A DNA stretch of 64,000 nucleotides from Planctomycetaceae bacterium (lineage in GTDB: Bacteria; Planctomycetota; Planctomycetia; Planctomycetales; Planctomycetaceae), in contig JACKHO010000007.1 in the NCBI GenBank assembly GCA_020638955.1, positions 1 through 64,000 of the forward strand, in the 5' to 3' direction. The notes beneath the pieces are model-generated. The model had not been told where the DNA came from and did no database searches. It saw only the letters and a program-made list of their open reading frames with translations. Both the position numbers and the translations under genes were made by a program. Shown here piece after piece: positions 28,607 to 37,412 of this stretch; positions within the stretch are counted from its first letter, which is position 1; each line of letters begins with the position of its first letter.

Positions 28607-28679
28607 GATTTCTCTCCTTGTTCATCAGCGGCTGCGTCCGGTCGAATAGCAGGATTGGACCAAAGACCGGCCAAATACC

Positions 28680-29159
28680 TCAAGAGGACTTTGTCAAACC
28701 CCACTTTGCGAGCAGCACCCCAATCGCGAGTATAAGCAACAAAAAGGCAATGAGCCCCACGCCAATAAGCGTGTCGGTGCCGTCCTTCTTAATGGCCGTC
28801 CGCCCCAGTATTTGACGGTTAATGACGCCGCACACCCAGCTCCAGTGAAGCATGACATGGAGCGTAATTCCCGCGGTGAGTACCGCTAAAGCATTGAACT
28901 GCACATTCTCCCAGCCGACGACGTCGAGCCCCCAAATTCTGTAGCCCGCAGCCTCAATTCCTGGAGGAAAGACATACTGCAGTACGGCCGACGCCCAGAC
29001 GAGGAACACAAAGTTGATGAGCAGCAGCACGTCCAGCCAGAAATTGACAATGGTTTTCGAGAAACCAAGCAGAAAACCACCCGCTGCGCCGACTTGTGGC
29101 GGATCGCATTCCTGTTTCTGGGGAGTTGTTGATTCCGTAACAGTCGATTCGCCAGACAT
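28680..29159 (-). CDS. DUF4405-type cytochrome b-like membrane protein
   Basis: 159 residues with three or four membrane helices (LDVLLLINFVFLVWASAVLQ, a middle helix around ALAVLTAGITLHVMLHWSW and LIGVGLIAFLLLILAIGVLL). The LHVMLHWSWVCGVINR stretch, with two histidines facing one helix side, matches the DUF4405 family, which is related to b561-type heme proteins. It lies between the TauE-like gene and the small cytochrome in the cbb3 operon. A role in electron transfer or heme/copper handling is inferred. Confidence 0.75.
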   Translation of the reverse strand: MSGESTVTESTTPQKQECDPPQVGAAGGFLLGFSKTIVNFWLDVLLLINFVFLVWASAVLQYVFPPGIEAAGYRIWGLDVVGWENVQFNALAVLTAGITLHVMLHWSWVCGVINRQILGRTAIKKDGTDTLIGVGLIAFLLLILAIGVLLAKWGLTKSS

Positions 29160-29198
29160 GAGTCAAATGAAATTCTTAGAGAGATAAACAGCAGGAAC

Positions 29199-30065
29199 TT
29201 ATTGTGAGCCGCCCGCGGCCGGCAGAGATTGTTTCGGCGCTGCAATCTCGGCGTCGGCAGTCGTTTCCACCGGATTTGTTGTTGATGAGGCAACCGCATC
29301 TGCATGGTCGCCCTCTGGCGTGTTTGATGCAACAGTGCTAGCCGGAGAATCATCGTCAGGATGGCAAAACGGGCACCCTTTCGTCTCCACAACACCAGGG
29401 AGCGTGACGAATCCAACTCCGCGAGCGAGCGTCAACGCGCCCGTGAGTACCACACACCAGCCAGCTATGCGAAACATGCGGGCGCGGGCTGTCATCGACA
29501 GCAGACTGCCGCCGACTCCCGTGATGACCATGAGCGGCACTGTTCCCAGGCCAAATACAATCATGAGGACGGGCCCCCAAATCATACTGCGGGTTGCTGC
29601 GGCCAGTGCCAATGCACCGTAGAGCAATCCACAAGGGAGGAATCCCGTAATCACGCCGGCGAGAAACCGGCTGCGCCAGCCGGGCATGGTGAGAAACGTT
29701 TTGAACATTGAGCCCGTCAGGCATCCGGCTTCGGACGTCTTGCCAACCGTGGCTCCCCAGAGCGGAACACCGGCTGAGACAAGGCCCTGATAGATGAGAA
29801 ACAATCCTGCCAGCACACACAGAATTGCCGGGACGTTGAGCCACAGCGTCGACTCGTTCGTCACACGGTCTCCCAGAAATCCCGCCCCCAGACCGAGGAA
29901 GGCATAGGTAAAAATCCGACCGCCGCTGTACAGCGACTGCCGAGCGGCGTTGTGCCAGACGTTCGGTGAGTTGAGCCCCAGAATGACAGCAAAGCCGCCG
30001 CACATGCCAATGCAATGGGACGAACCGAGCAGGCCAGCCAGAAACAACATGGGGATTTCGGTCAT
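29199..30065 (-). CDS. TauE/SafE- and UreH-like membrane protein of the cbb3 operon
   Basis: 288 residues. The N-terminus LFLAGLLGSSHCIGMCGGFAV is the signature of the UreH/cytochrome-biogenesis-type transmembrane family (PF13386), with GRIFTYAFLGLGAGFLG and FLPCGLLYGALALAAAT as the repeated halves. About six membrane helices are followed by a CPFCH motif near 230 and a hydrophilic tail. Homologues sit next to ccoI/ccoS in many cbb3 clusters and are linked to copper delivery to the oxidase. Its ATG overlaps the ccoI stop (ATGA), indicating translational coupling. Confidence 0.87.
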   Translation of the reverse strand: MTEIPMLFLAGLLGSSHCIGMCGGFAVILGLNSPNVWHNAARQSLYSGGRIFTYAFLGLGAGFLGDRVTNESTLWLNVPAILCVLAGLFLIYQGLVSAGVPLWGATVGKTSEAGCLTGSMFKTFLTMPGWRSRFLAGVITGFLPCGLLYGALALAAATRSMIWGPVLMIVFGLGTVPLMVITGVGGSLLSMTARARMFRIAGWCVVLTGALTLARGVGFVTLPGVVETKGCPFCHPDDDSPASTVASNTPEGDHADAVASSTTNPVETTADAEIAAPKQSLPAAGGSQ

Positions 30066-32284
30066 ACCGTCATCCCTTCTGGTTCAAGCTGTTCCTGAGC
30101 GACTGAGTTGGATGCCACGGCCAAGGGCGTACTGCCTTCCACGACCGATTTGTCATCGAGGTCGACCTCGTTGCCAGCCAATCGCAGGGAGTTGGAAATG
30201 ACGTATAGACTGCTGGCGACCATGAGCACGGCGGCCACGGCGGGATGCAGCCACCCTGTGGCGGCAATCGCTACCCCACACATGTTGTAGCCCAGGCACC
30301 AGTATAAATTGGAACGCACGGTTTGGATGGTCCGCGTGGACAAATCGACCAGCCACGGAATTTGGGCGAGGTCATTCTCGACAAGACAGACATCTGCGGA
30401 GTCGCGTGTGAGATCAGCCCCGCAGCCCAGCGTAATACCAACAGTTGAACTGGCGAGGGCGGGGGCGTCGTTCACTCCATCACCCACAAAAATGACGCCG
30501 CCCTCAGTTTTTGCAGCGAGCGACTGGATTTCGTCTTCCTTCTGGGCGGGCGTCAATTCGGACGACATGGCCCACCCCAACTGTGAGGCGACTCGATTCG
30601 CCGACTGATGATGGTCACCGGTCAGGACACCAACATCCAGATTCCGTTGCTTCGCCCATGTGGCAACCATTCCCGTTGCAGCACGCAATTGCTCCTTCAA
30701 CACGAACACGACATGGACTTCACCATTCCAGCCAGCCACTACTATGGGCTCGCCGTTCGTTTGAGAATTCTGCACACAATTCCGCAGAGCGGGCGGTACC
30801 GTCATGCCCAGTTCTTCGAGGAATCGCAGGCTTCCCAGTGCAGTGACGTCTGACTCGTCACCAAACTGACAGGTCACTCCTTTTCCCTGGTGCGATTCCG
30901 TCAGGCCATGTTTGGCTTCCAATACTCCTTGAGGCGTATCACGCAAATAACCTGAAATCGCCTTACTGAAGACGTGCTGTGATGTCCTGGTGAGCACTGC
31001 GACCCGATGTCGTACTTCTTCAATGTCGCCCGAATTTGCGTACTCAACATGATGGACTACAGGGCTCCCAGTGGTCAGTGTCCCTGTTTTGTCGAATCGA
31101 ATGGCGCGGCACCGTGCCAAGCGTTCGAGAGCTTCTGGAGAACGAAACACAACTCCGCGGCGCGCCGCCGCTCCCATGGCCGCCCAAATCGCCATGGGCG
31201 TTGCCAGTCCCAATGCACAGGGGCAGGCAATCAGGATGACAGACAAACCTGCCATGAGTCCCGCCCAGGGTCCGGAGTAGATCCAGTGCCCAGCAAACGT
31301 CAGCCCCGAAGCGGTGAGCATAATGGGGAAAAACCACTGCGAAATTTGATCGGCCAGTCGCTCGTAGGTTCCCTTTTCCAGGCGTGCCTGGCGCACGGCG
31401 GCAATGAGCCGAGCGAGCGTGCCCTCGTTAGGAAGTGCGGTCACGACCAGTCGCAGTTCGGAACTGATGCTGAGTGTGCCGCCGCTGAGTGAGTCGCCCG
31501 AATGTTTCTCTACGGGCCAGCTTTCGCCGGTCACCAGTTGCTCATCGAGAGTTGCCGAGCTGCTCACGAGTTGTCCATCGACGGGAATTCTCTCACTCGC
31601 CGCGACGTGGATGGTGTCGCCAATTTCGATTGCCGAGAGCGACACCAATTCGACCTGTCCGCCGGAATTAACACGATGAACTTCGTCGGGTAGTAGTCGT
31701 TGTAATTGATCAAGTGCGCGCGTTGACCGCAGCTTGCCGATGGCTTCGAACCAGCGTCCGAGGGTGACCATGACCAGAATCATACAGCCGACTTCGAAGT
31801 AGATTGGTCCCGGAGGATAACCAAGTTGAACCTGCCAGACGCTGAGTATCGAAAACCCGAATGCGGCGCCCACGCCGACAATGAGCAGTAAATCGGTCGA
31901 GAGGATGCCGCTGCGCAGTTGCTGGAGAGCCGACGAGAAAATGGGCTGCCCCAACAGAAACAGAACGGGCAAGGCCAGCAGCATGGTGGTGAAGCGGAGC
32001 AGTTCGGCAAACGTCGCTGCAAGCTGCTCGTCGACATCGAAGCCGCCCGTGTCAAAGCCCCAGAGGGCAAGCGTACACACCATGACGTTCATGGTGAGGA
32101 ACAACGCAATTCCCACGCGTGTGAGCGTTTGCTGGGCTTCGCCCTGCTCGCCGCGTTCCTGTGTGAATCCATGTGCCAGCTTGCAGCCAAAGCAGCAGTA
32201 CTTCGGCTGCTCTGGGTCTCGCATGTCGTCTCCCCACATCGAGGCGGGGAGAGGCAACTCGCAATAGGTGCAAGTAGATTTCAT
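30062..32284 (-). CDS. ccoI: Copper P1B-type ATPase CcoI/FixI
   Basis: 740 residues. The N-terminus has cysteine pairs CTYC and CCFGC in place of a classic heavy-metal-binding domain, as in FixI. Eight membrane helices, the actuator motif (TGESWPVEK), the CPC metal site in IACPCALGLATP, the phosphorylation motif DKTGT and GDGVNDAPALA are all present. The nucleotide-domain 'HP' motif reads SQHVFSKAI, with Val replacing the usual Pro. FixI/CcoI exports copper for assembly of cbb3 oxidase, and its place directly after the oxidase genes fits this. It is coupled by a four-base overlap to the TauE-like gene. Confidence 0.93.
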   Translation of the reverse strand: MKSTCTYCELPLPASMWGDDMRDPEQPKYCCFGCKLAHGFTQERGEQGEAQQTLTRVGIALFLTMNVMVCTLALWGFDTGGFDVDEQLAATFAELLRFTTMLLALPVLFLLGQPIFSSALQQLRSGILSTDLLLIVGVGAAFGFSILSVWQVQLGYPPGPIYFEVGCMILVMVTLGRWFEAIGKLRSTRALDQLQRLLPDEVHRVNSGGQVELVSLSAIEIGDTIHVAASERIPVDGQLVSSSATLDEQLVTGESWPVEKHSGDSLSGGTLSISSELRLVVTALPNEGTLARLIAAVRQARLEKGTYERLADQISQWFFPIMLTASGLTFAGHWIYSGPWAGLMAGLSVILIACPCALGLATPMAIWAAMGAAARRGVVFRSPEALERLARCRAIRFDKTGTLTTGSPVVHHVEYANSGDIEEVRHRVAVLTRTSQHVFSKAISGYLRDTPQGVLEAKHGLTESHQGKGVTCQFGDESDVTALGSLRFLEELGMTVPPALRNCVQNSQTNGEPIVVAGWNGEVHVVFVLKEQLRAATGMVATWAKQRNLDVGVLTGDHHQSANRVASQLGWAMSSELTPAQKEDEIQSLAAKTEGGVIFVGDGVNDAPALASSTVGITLGCGADLTRDSADVCLVENDLAQIPWLVDLSTRTIQTVRSNLYWCLGYNMCGVAIAATGWLHPAVAAVLMVASSLYVISNSLRLAGNEVDLDDKSVVEGSTPLAVASNSVAQEQLEPEGMTV

Positions 32285-32394
32285 GGGGGGCGAAACCAGT
32301 CACCGTCACTGCCATGCGACGGCGTTTAAGTGCTGCGGTTCCTTTTCTGTTTACTCAGCCAAGGCCGGGCCAGCACTCTGGTTGACCTACCGCC

Positions 32395-32568
32395 TTACGG
32401 AGGAGACAGCAATTCCTTGTCGATTGCAGGAATAAAATACGTCAGGGTGTAGTAAATCACAAACGCCCAGAACAGAATCCAAATCAACCGGACATACCAG
32501 GGGATATCGTTGCTGGTGTACGTGTGGTGACGATGTTCTTCTTCGGCAGATGTTCGTTCAGTCGTCAT
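32395..32568 (-). CDS. Small CcoQ-like membrane protein (57 residues)
   Basis: A 57-codon gene: it begins MTTERTSAEEEHRHH, has one membrane helix around residues 24-46 (WYVRLIWILFWAFVIYYTL) and ends KELLSPP. The ATG at 32568 lies six bases after the stop of the upstream gene, so it is tightly packed in the operon. Short single-helix proteins (CcoQ/FixQ) stabilise cbb3 oxidases; the size and position fit, but the sequence alone does not prove homology. Confidence 0.8.
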   Translation of the reverse strand: MTTERTSAEEEHRHHTYTSNDIPWYVRLIWILFWAFVIYYTLTYFIPAIDKELLSPP

Positions 32569-32574
32569 TGGTAA

Positions 32575-32937
32575 TCACCCTTTCTCTACTTTCCGTGGCC
32601 CACCTGCCCAGACCGGAACATGGTTTGGTTCGTTGACATCCAGTTCATCTTCGCGTTCCAGCATGGTGTGTTTCGGTGATTCGATATCACGAAACATTCC
32701 CTGAAATGTGGCCCACAGCAGTAGGAAGAAAAAGCCAATACTGGCGAACGTGTAATTCATAATGGGGGTCATCGCGAAGGCGCCGTTTGGATCGCTCCGG
32801 GCAATGCGGGCGAACTCGAACAACTTATTGATGAACCCGAACATGCTGGGCACGAGAAACAGCACGGCCATAATCATGGTCGCAATGAACACGCCACGCG
32901 GTGTTTTCGGATGGTTGTCGGTTTTCTGATCACTCAT
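32575..32937 (-). CDS. Two-helix membrane protein of the cbb3 operon
   Basis: 120 residues with membrane helices at about 16-36 (VFIATMIMAVLFLVPSMFGF) and 58-80 (TPIMNYTFASIGFFFLLLW) and an acidic C-terminal tail (LEREDELDVNEP). The ATG at 32937 overlaps the end of ccoO by eight bases, with GGAG eight bases upstream inside ccoO. No named family is recognised. It may be an extra small oxidase subunit or assembly protein, taking part of the place of the missing CcoP anchor. Confidence 0.82.
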   Translation of the reverse strand: MSDQKTDNHPKTPRGVFIATMIMAVLFLVPSMFGFINKLFEFARIARSDPNGAFAMTPIMNYTFASIGFFFLLLWATFQGMFRDIESPKHTMLEREDELDVNEPNHVPVWAGGPRKVEKG

Positions 32938-33694
32938 CGGTCAACTCCTCGTTTGCTTTCTCGCCCTCGGGCTCGTCACCCGCTGTAGCTGCCTCGCGAG
33001 CTTCGTCATCGGCACGCCGCTCCAACTGAGCAATGGCCGACTCTTCGTAATCTTCGTAGTACGGATAGCTGTCGAGCCAAGATCCCAGCCACTGAACATA
33101 AGTCAGCAAGGCCAGACCACGACGGTTTGGTTTGGCAGGATCGCCATCGAAGAACCAGGGATACTCCGGCATGGGTGATCCTGGAGACAAATCTGTCGGC
33201 TTGAAGAAGTGCACGGCGTGCCAGTCACTGGAGCGTCGGCCCGATTCACGACTGAGGTCCGGACCAACACGACGCGTACCGAAGAGCACAGGACGTTGCA
33301 GTTCGTTTTGATACTCTTCCGACCTGGCAACCGGACCGAAACGCTCGCTCTCATTCGACACGGGACGTACGAACTGGCTGTGGCAGTGCCAGCAACCTTC
33401 ACCGACGTAAATGTCGCGACCAAGTCGCAGCATGTCAGCACACTGTTCGTCGTACCATTCAGCGGCCTTTTCTTCCTCTTCTGGCGGCGTACCAATGTGC
33501 TCTTTGAATGACTCAGGAAACCGCTGAGCCAAATCTTCGAACTGGTACCGCAAGTTTGCGTTCACCAACTGCTCTGCCGTCTTTTCCTCCAGGTGCTGGT
33601 ACATCAGCGCGGGGAGAACGGCATTCGACAGGAAGGCGATCGCAAAGAACAACAGTCCTGCTATGAACAGCACGCCGGACTTACTTTCAAACAT
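32930..33694 (-). CDS. ccoO: cbb3 oxidase monoheme subunit CcoO/FixO
   Basis: 254 residues. One N-terminal membrane helix (VLFIAGLLFFAIAFLSNAVLP) is followed by a periplasmic cytochrome c domain with the heme motif CWHCH at 101-105, then QFVRPVSNESERFGP, GTRRVGPDLSRE and the axial-ligand region SPMPEYPWFF, all typical of FixO. It passes electrons to CcoN. An insertion of about 35 acidic residues precedes the heme motif, and the tail is unusually Glu-rich. AGGA lies eight bases before the ATG. It is followed directly by overlapping small genes; no ccoP is present. Confidence 0.95.
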   Translation of the reverse strand: MFESKSGVLFIAGLLFFAIAFLSNAVLPALMYQHLEEKTAEQLVNANLRYQFEDLAQRFPESFKEHIGTPPEEEEKAAEWYDEQCADMLRLGRDIYVGEGCWHCHSQFVRPVSNESERFGPVARSEEYQNELQRPVLFGTRRVGPDLSRESGRRSSDWHAVHFFKPTDLSPGSPMPEYPWFFDGDPAKPNRRGLALLTYVQWLGSWLDSYPYYEDYEESAIAQLERRADDEAREAATAGDEPEGEKANEELTDE

Positions 33695-33746
33695 GACAAT
33701 ATCCTGAAAACTGCTTGGTTGTCAGTTAAACTTGTAAACAAAATTC

Positions 33747-35171
33747 TTAGGCAGTCGCCGGTGCGCCCGTTGGCTCCTCAACCTTGGCTGGCGATTTTGC
33801 CCAAGTCATGTAGAGGTTGCATAGGAAGATGACTTGTGCCAGTGCCATTGCCATTCCGGCGAAAATTCGGGTAACCCAGAATGGCTGAGAAACTTCAATC
33901 GAGTGTTCCCAAGGCTCAAGACCCATCCAGGACCAACCCTGGAACAGGCCGGCGAGCGTGAGATCGAGAGCCATGACAGCCAGGCCCCCTGCAGACATCC
34001 AGAAGTGCCACTCACACATGGTGCGGCTGTACCATTCTTTCTTGAGCAAACGGGGGAACAGGTAGGTCATTACTCCCAGCAACCACATGCTGAACACTCC
34101 GAACATCACAAGGTGGGCGTGTCCAACAACCCAGTCCGAGAAGTGAATAAGCTGCTGGAAGGTCAGGGTCACCTGCAGGGCACACTGTGCACAGGTGATG
34201 AAGTAGAACACCATTCCTGTGTAGAAATAACGGATGGGAAGGTTCTCCCAGAAGGCTTTGCCGTCACCCCAAATGGTTCCGAAGAAGTTAATGACCACTG
34301 TCATCACCACCAGTTCCACCGCAATGGTCGACATGACGGCACCGTACTGGAGGAACATGGGGATGGGCGTGTACAGGAAGTGGTGAATTCCCTGCAGCGG
34401 ATAGAAGAAGGCGAGTCCCCAGAATCCGACGAGCGACAATCCGTGACTCCAAATGGGCTTCTTGAGCATAATGGGGACGAAGTAGTACATCATGCCCCAG
34501 CCGAGTGGGGTCACAAACAATCCCACGAGGTCGTGAATGAAGAGTCCACCGACGGCACCAGCACTTGAACCGCTCACGCAGTACTGAGGAACAAAGTTAC
34601 CCATCGCGTAGGTGAGGAACGTCCAGATGAACGCCGCGATGAAGTACCACAGCGTTACGTAAATTGGTCCCTGCTGACTAATGATGGGAGCCATGAAGTT
34701 AATGGCCACCAGCAGCAGTCCGACCTGAGCGAGTGGGTCGATCCAGACAGGGGTTTCGCCCCATTCCAGTCCTTGTGCGTGTCCGATAAGAATTCCGACG
34801 GCCGTCGCTCCCACGACAACCTGCCAGGCAGCGAAGATGAACCAGGACAACCGCTTGTCGAGAACAGGCTTCAGTGTGAGACGCGGAACTACCCAGTGCA
34901 GCATACCGAGGAACGCGTTGGCCAGGAATCCGTACGCAATGGCGTTGGTGTGAACCATCCGCCAGCGGCCTGGCGAAAAGAATTCAATACCGTTCAGCGG
35001 ATTATGGCGAATCAACTGAAACGCCATCAGGAAACCGCCGGCCAAGGAGGCGAAGAAGAAAATGAGGGCAGCGAAGAAGTACCAGCAGACAATTCGTTCG
35101 TCCACAAGTTCCGCGTGGTTCGGCACCGTTTGATGTGGTGTTTGTTCAGCGGCGTTGCTTTGTGTTGTCAT
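33747..35171 (-). CDS. ccoN: cbb3-type cytochrome oxidase catalytic subunit CcoN
   Basis: 474 residues with about twelve membrane helices. Heme-copper landmarks include RMVHTNAIAYGF (low-spin heme ligand), FIHDLVGLFVTPLGWGMMYYFVP, the copper-B pair GIHHFLYTP and the heme ligands in WVVGHAHLVMFG. This is the oxygen-reducing subunit of a high-affinity proton-pumping oxidase used at low oxygen. It sits between the 221-residue membrane protein and ccoO, all leftward, and belongs to the sigma-54-headed operon starting near 37195. Confidence 0.96.
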   Translation of the reverse strand: MTTQSNAAEQTPHQTVPNHAELVDERIVCWYFFAALIFFFASLAGGFLMAFQLIRHNPLNGIEFFSPGRWRMVHTNAIAYGFLANAFLGMLHWVVPRLTLKPVLDKRLSWFIFAAWQVVVGATAVGILIGHAQGLEWGETPVWIDPLAQVGLLLVAINFMAPIISQQGPIYVTLWYFIAAFIWTFLTYAMGNFVPQYCVSGSSAGAVGGLFIHDLVGLFVTPLGWGMMYYFVPIMLKKPIWSHGLSLVGFWGLAFFYPLQGIHHFLYTPIPMFLQYGAVMSTIAVELVVMTVVINFFGTIWGDGKAFWENLPIRYFYTGMVFYFITCAQCALQVTLTFQQLIHFSDWVVGHAHLVMFGVFSMWLLGVMTYLFPRLLKKEWYSRTMCEWHFWMSAGGLAVMALDLTLAGLFQGWSWMGLEPWEHSIEVSQPFWVTRIFAGMAMALAQVIFLCNLYMTWAKSPAKVEEPTGAPATA

Positions 35172-35234
35172 TTTGGATGACTCAGGTTTACGTCGTTACA
35201 GTGAATTTCGTAGCGGGGATAGTTCAGGCGATGT

Positions 35235-35900
35235 TTACTCAGGCACCGACTCGCGGGCAGTAGCCTGTGGCCGCATTTTCGATTTGTAAGCGGTGAACTG
35301 TCCCCAGGGATACAGAACCGCGAGCGTCAGTCCAAACAGGACGTGCGTACCAGCCGCGACCCACACAGGCAGAATGGCGGAATCGGTTACCCAGTTACCA
35401 CCAAACAGCATGGGCTGAAGCCACGAAAGAATTCCGTAGAACGCGACGGCCCATGTTGCGAGACCGAGTACGGCACCCACGGCAAGTCGCTTGGGGAGTG
35501 CAGAGTCTTTGCCACACAAGTAGGACATGGCCAGATAAATGGGGATACCAATGAGCATTCCCGTTCCAATGTAGAGGCAAGCTCCCATGGCGAGTGCGAC
35601 CGAGCCGTTTTGCGAATCGAATTCGAGTGCCCGTGCTCCCAGCGGAAACGTCAGGTAGACGCGGATCAGTTCGAGCGGCGACTTTCCAACCGCCGTGGCA
35701 CCAATGATGTTTGCCAGCAAGCTGACAATGGCAGCAACACTCCCCATCACGCCACCGGCCATAGCATAGTAAGAGGCGTAGAAATCTTTCGGGGGCCATT
35801 CTCGACTGGATTCGTCTTCGGCTTTCGCGAGTTCTGCTTCCAATTGCTGAACGCGTCGCCGAAGTTCGTTCAGTTCCTGACGTTTTGCATCAATATCCAC
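35235..35900 (-). CDS. Coiled-coil membrane protein of the cbb3 operon
   Basis: 221 residues from GTG at 35900 with AAGGAA eight bases upstream. The first 30 residues form a short coiled coil (ELNELRRRVQQLEAEL). Four membrane helices follow (around GGVMGSVAAIVSLLANIIGA, ACLYIGTGMLIGIPIYLAM, a third near LAVGAVLGLATWAVAFYG and a last one in VWVAAGTHVLFGLTLAVLY). No family is recognised. The position between the diheme lipoprotein and ccoN suggests an oxidase-specific accessory or membrane subunit. Confidence 0.82.
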   Translation of the reverse strand: MDIDAKRQELNELRRRVQQLEAELAKAEDESSREWPPKDFYASYYAMAGGVMGSVAAIVSLLANIIGATAVGKSPLELIRVYLTFPLGARALEFDSQNGSVALAMGACLYIGTGMLIGIPIYLAMSYLCGKDSALPKRLAVGAVLGLATWAVAFYGILSWLQPMLFGGNWVTDSAILPVWVAAGTHVLFGLTLAVLYPWGQFTAYKSKMRPQATARESVPE

Positions 35901-35996
35901 GTCCGAGTTCCTTTTTTCCGTTTCACTTCACACAGTCAACAAGCTGGTTGGGATCGAACTGAGATGGGCACTCCGCTCAGTTCCGCGCGTGAGCGA

Positions 35997-37148
35997 CTAG
36001 GCGTCGTCGGGCTCTTCGGATTCAGTTGCAGATTCCGGAGTTACCTCAGGAATGTAAGGTTTCAGAGGGCCAGGCAGCGGGGCTGCAATGACTTCCTCAT
36101 CTTTTGTTTTGTATTCATTCAGTTGATTGATGCGACGTCGAGCATTCGTGATGTGCATGACGTACGCCACCAAATCCCACAGCTTGTCCGGCTCAGATTG
36201 AAGAGCATTCGCAAAGCCCGGCATGGGCGTGCCGTTAATGCCCGAATAAATCCGGCGGTAAAGGTCGATTGGCTCCTGACCACCGTGCAGAATTCCTGAG
36301 GTCAGATCTGCGGCGCGGGTCGCGTTGCCCCAGTTGTCCTTCAAGTTTCCAGCGAGGTTGTCCGGCGTCTGGCCGCGTCCGTCGGGACCGTGGCACTTGA
36401 AGCAGCCGAGTTCCTTGGAAAGGAACGCTTCCTCACCACGCTTCACGTGTTCCAGTGTGAACACTGGCTGAGGAGAGAGCGGAGAGACCTGGCTTCCCTG
36501 GGCATCAACCCATTTATTCACGACGTTCGGCAGATAGTCTTCTGGGATCAGCTCAGGATCAACGGCTTCCTCGAACTCGACCATTTCTACGAGCTGAGCT
36601 TCCAGTTCCCCACGCTGACCAAGCGCCATGACATAGTCGACAACGGCTTCCAGTTCCTCTTCAGGGAGCAGCTTGAAGCTCGGCATGGACGTTCCCTGAA
36701 TACCTTTCCGCAGTGTCCGCATGAGGTCGGAGCGGTGGGGGCGATATCCGTAGGGTGTCGACGTGAACTTGAAGAGCCCTTTGCGGTAATCACGCGGCCG
36801 TGGGTACATATACTTCGCAGCCGGGCCATTGCCATCGCCACTCACTCCGTGGCACTGCAGGCAGTTGGTGTCGTACACCTTCTGGCCGAGTTTCAGAGTT
36901 TCCTGCGTGACGTACGAATCTGAAATCAGTTTCGGTTCCGCATGCGTCCCGGCGTATTCCGCGAGAGCAGCACGGAGATCATCCTGCAACTTCTTGGAGG
37001 CTTCTGCGTTCTCAGGGTCATTCGGATCAGCCAGCGCCAACACCTGCTCGCTTGAGGCGAACTCAAGTGGAGTTTCACGCGTACATCCTGACAGACCAGC
37101 GACTGAGAGAACTGCTCCCAGCAAAATCAAACTCTGCAACCGGGTCAC
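35997..37148 (-). CDS. Diheme c-type cytochrome lipoprotein
   Basis: 383 residues from GTG at 37148. The signal LILLGAVLSVAGLSGC gives lipobox Cys22. Two cytochrome c domains carry CLQCH at 96-100 and CFKCH at 249-253, each with a later methionine ligand region (GTSMPSFKLL and GTPMPGFANAL). An acidic Pro/Glu tail ends the protein. The frame is open up to 37310, but a sigma-54 promoter lies inside that stretch (37207-37222), so translation must start downstream; GTG 37148 with GAGG 11 bases upstream is the best choice. It heads the cbb3 operon and probably substitutes for the diheme CcoP subunit, which is absent. Confidence 0.92.
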   Translation of the reverse strand: MTRLQSLILLGAVLSVAGLSGCTRETPLEFASSEQVLALADPNDPENAEASKKLQDDLRAALAEYAGTHAEPKLISDSYVTQETLKLGQKVYDTNCLQCHGVSGDGNGPAAKYMYPRPRDYRKGLFKFTSTPYGYRPHRSDLMRTLRKGIQGTSMPSFKLLPEEELEAVVDYVMALGQRGELEAQLVEMVEFEEAVDPELIPEDYLPNVVNKWVDAQGSQVSPLSPQPVFTLEHVKRGEEAFLSKELGCFKCHGPDGRGQTPDNLAGNLKDNWGNATRAADLTSGILHGGQEPIDLYRRIYSGINGTPMPGFANALQSEPDKLWDLVAYVMHITNARRRINQLNEYKTKDEEVIAAPLPGPLKPYIPEVTPESATESEEPDDA

Positions 37149-37206
37149 TGCTTCCAATGCCTCTGGATGGGGGTTCTGGTTCAAATACCTTCGACGACAC
37201 AAAGGA

Positions 37207-37222
37207 TGGCAAACGGAGTGCC
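37207..37222 (-). promoter_or_regulatory. Sigma-54 promoter of the cbb3 operon
   Basis: On the minus strand TGGCAC-TCCGT-TTGCC, a full match to the -24/-12 consensus with correct spacing. Transcription would begin about 12 bases on, leaving a leader of roughly 45 bases before GTG 37148. It places the diheme cytochrome and cbb3 genes under an NtrC-type activator; one is encoded at 38989. Confidence 0.82.
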
Positions 37223-37412
37223 ACAATTCCTGCCGTTTGACGAGAATCTCACGTTGTCTAATTGGTTTGCTGTGTTTTGTAAACTGTGCAGTTTTCAAAT
37301 CCACAAGCACTCATGCTTCACTGCGATTGAGGCGCGCACAGTCGCGCGCTTTTGTCGAACGTGACAGTTCATCCGCACAATTTGCGAGCAAAAAATCACG
37401 GCGTGGCGTTAC

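Noticed and set aside
37149..37310. Upstream extension of the diheme cytochrome gene to GTG 37310
   Set aside because: A near-perfect sigma-54 promoter lies inside it, and the extension precedes the lipoprotein signal.
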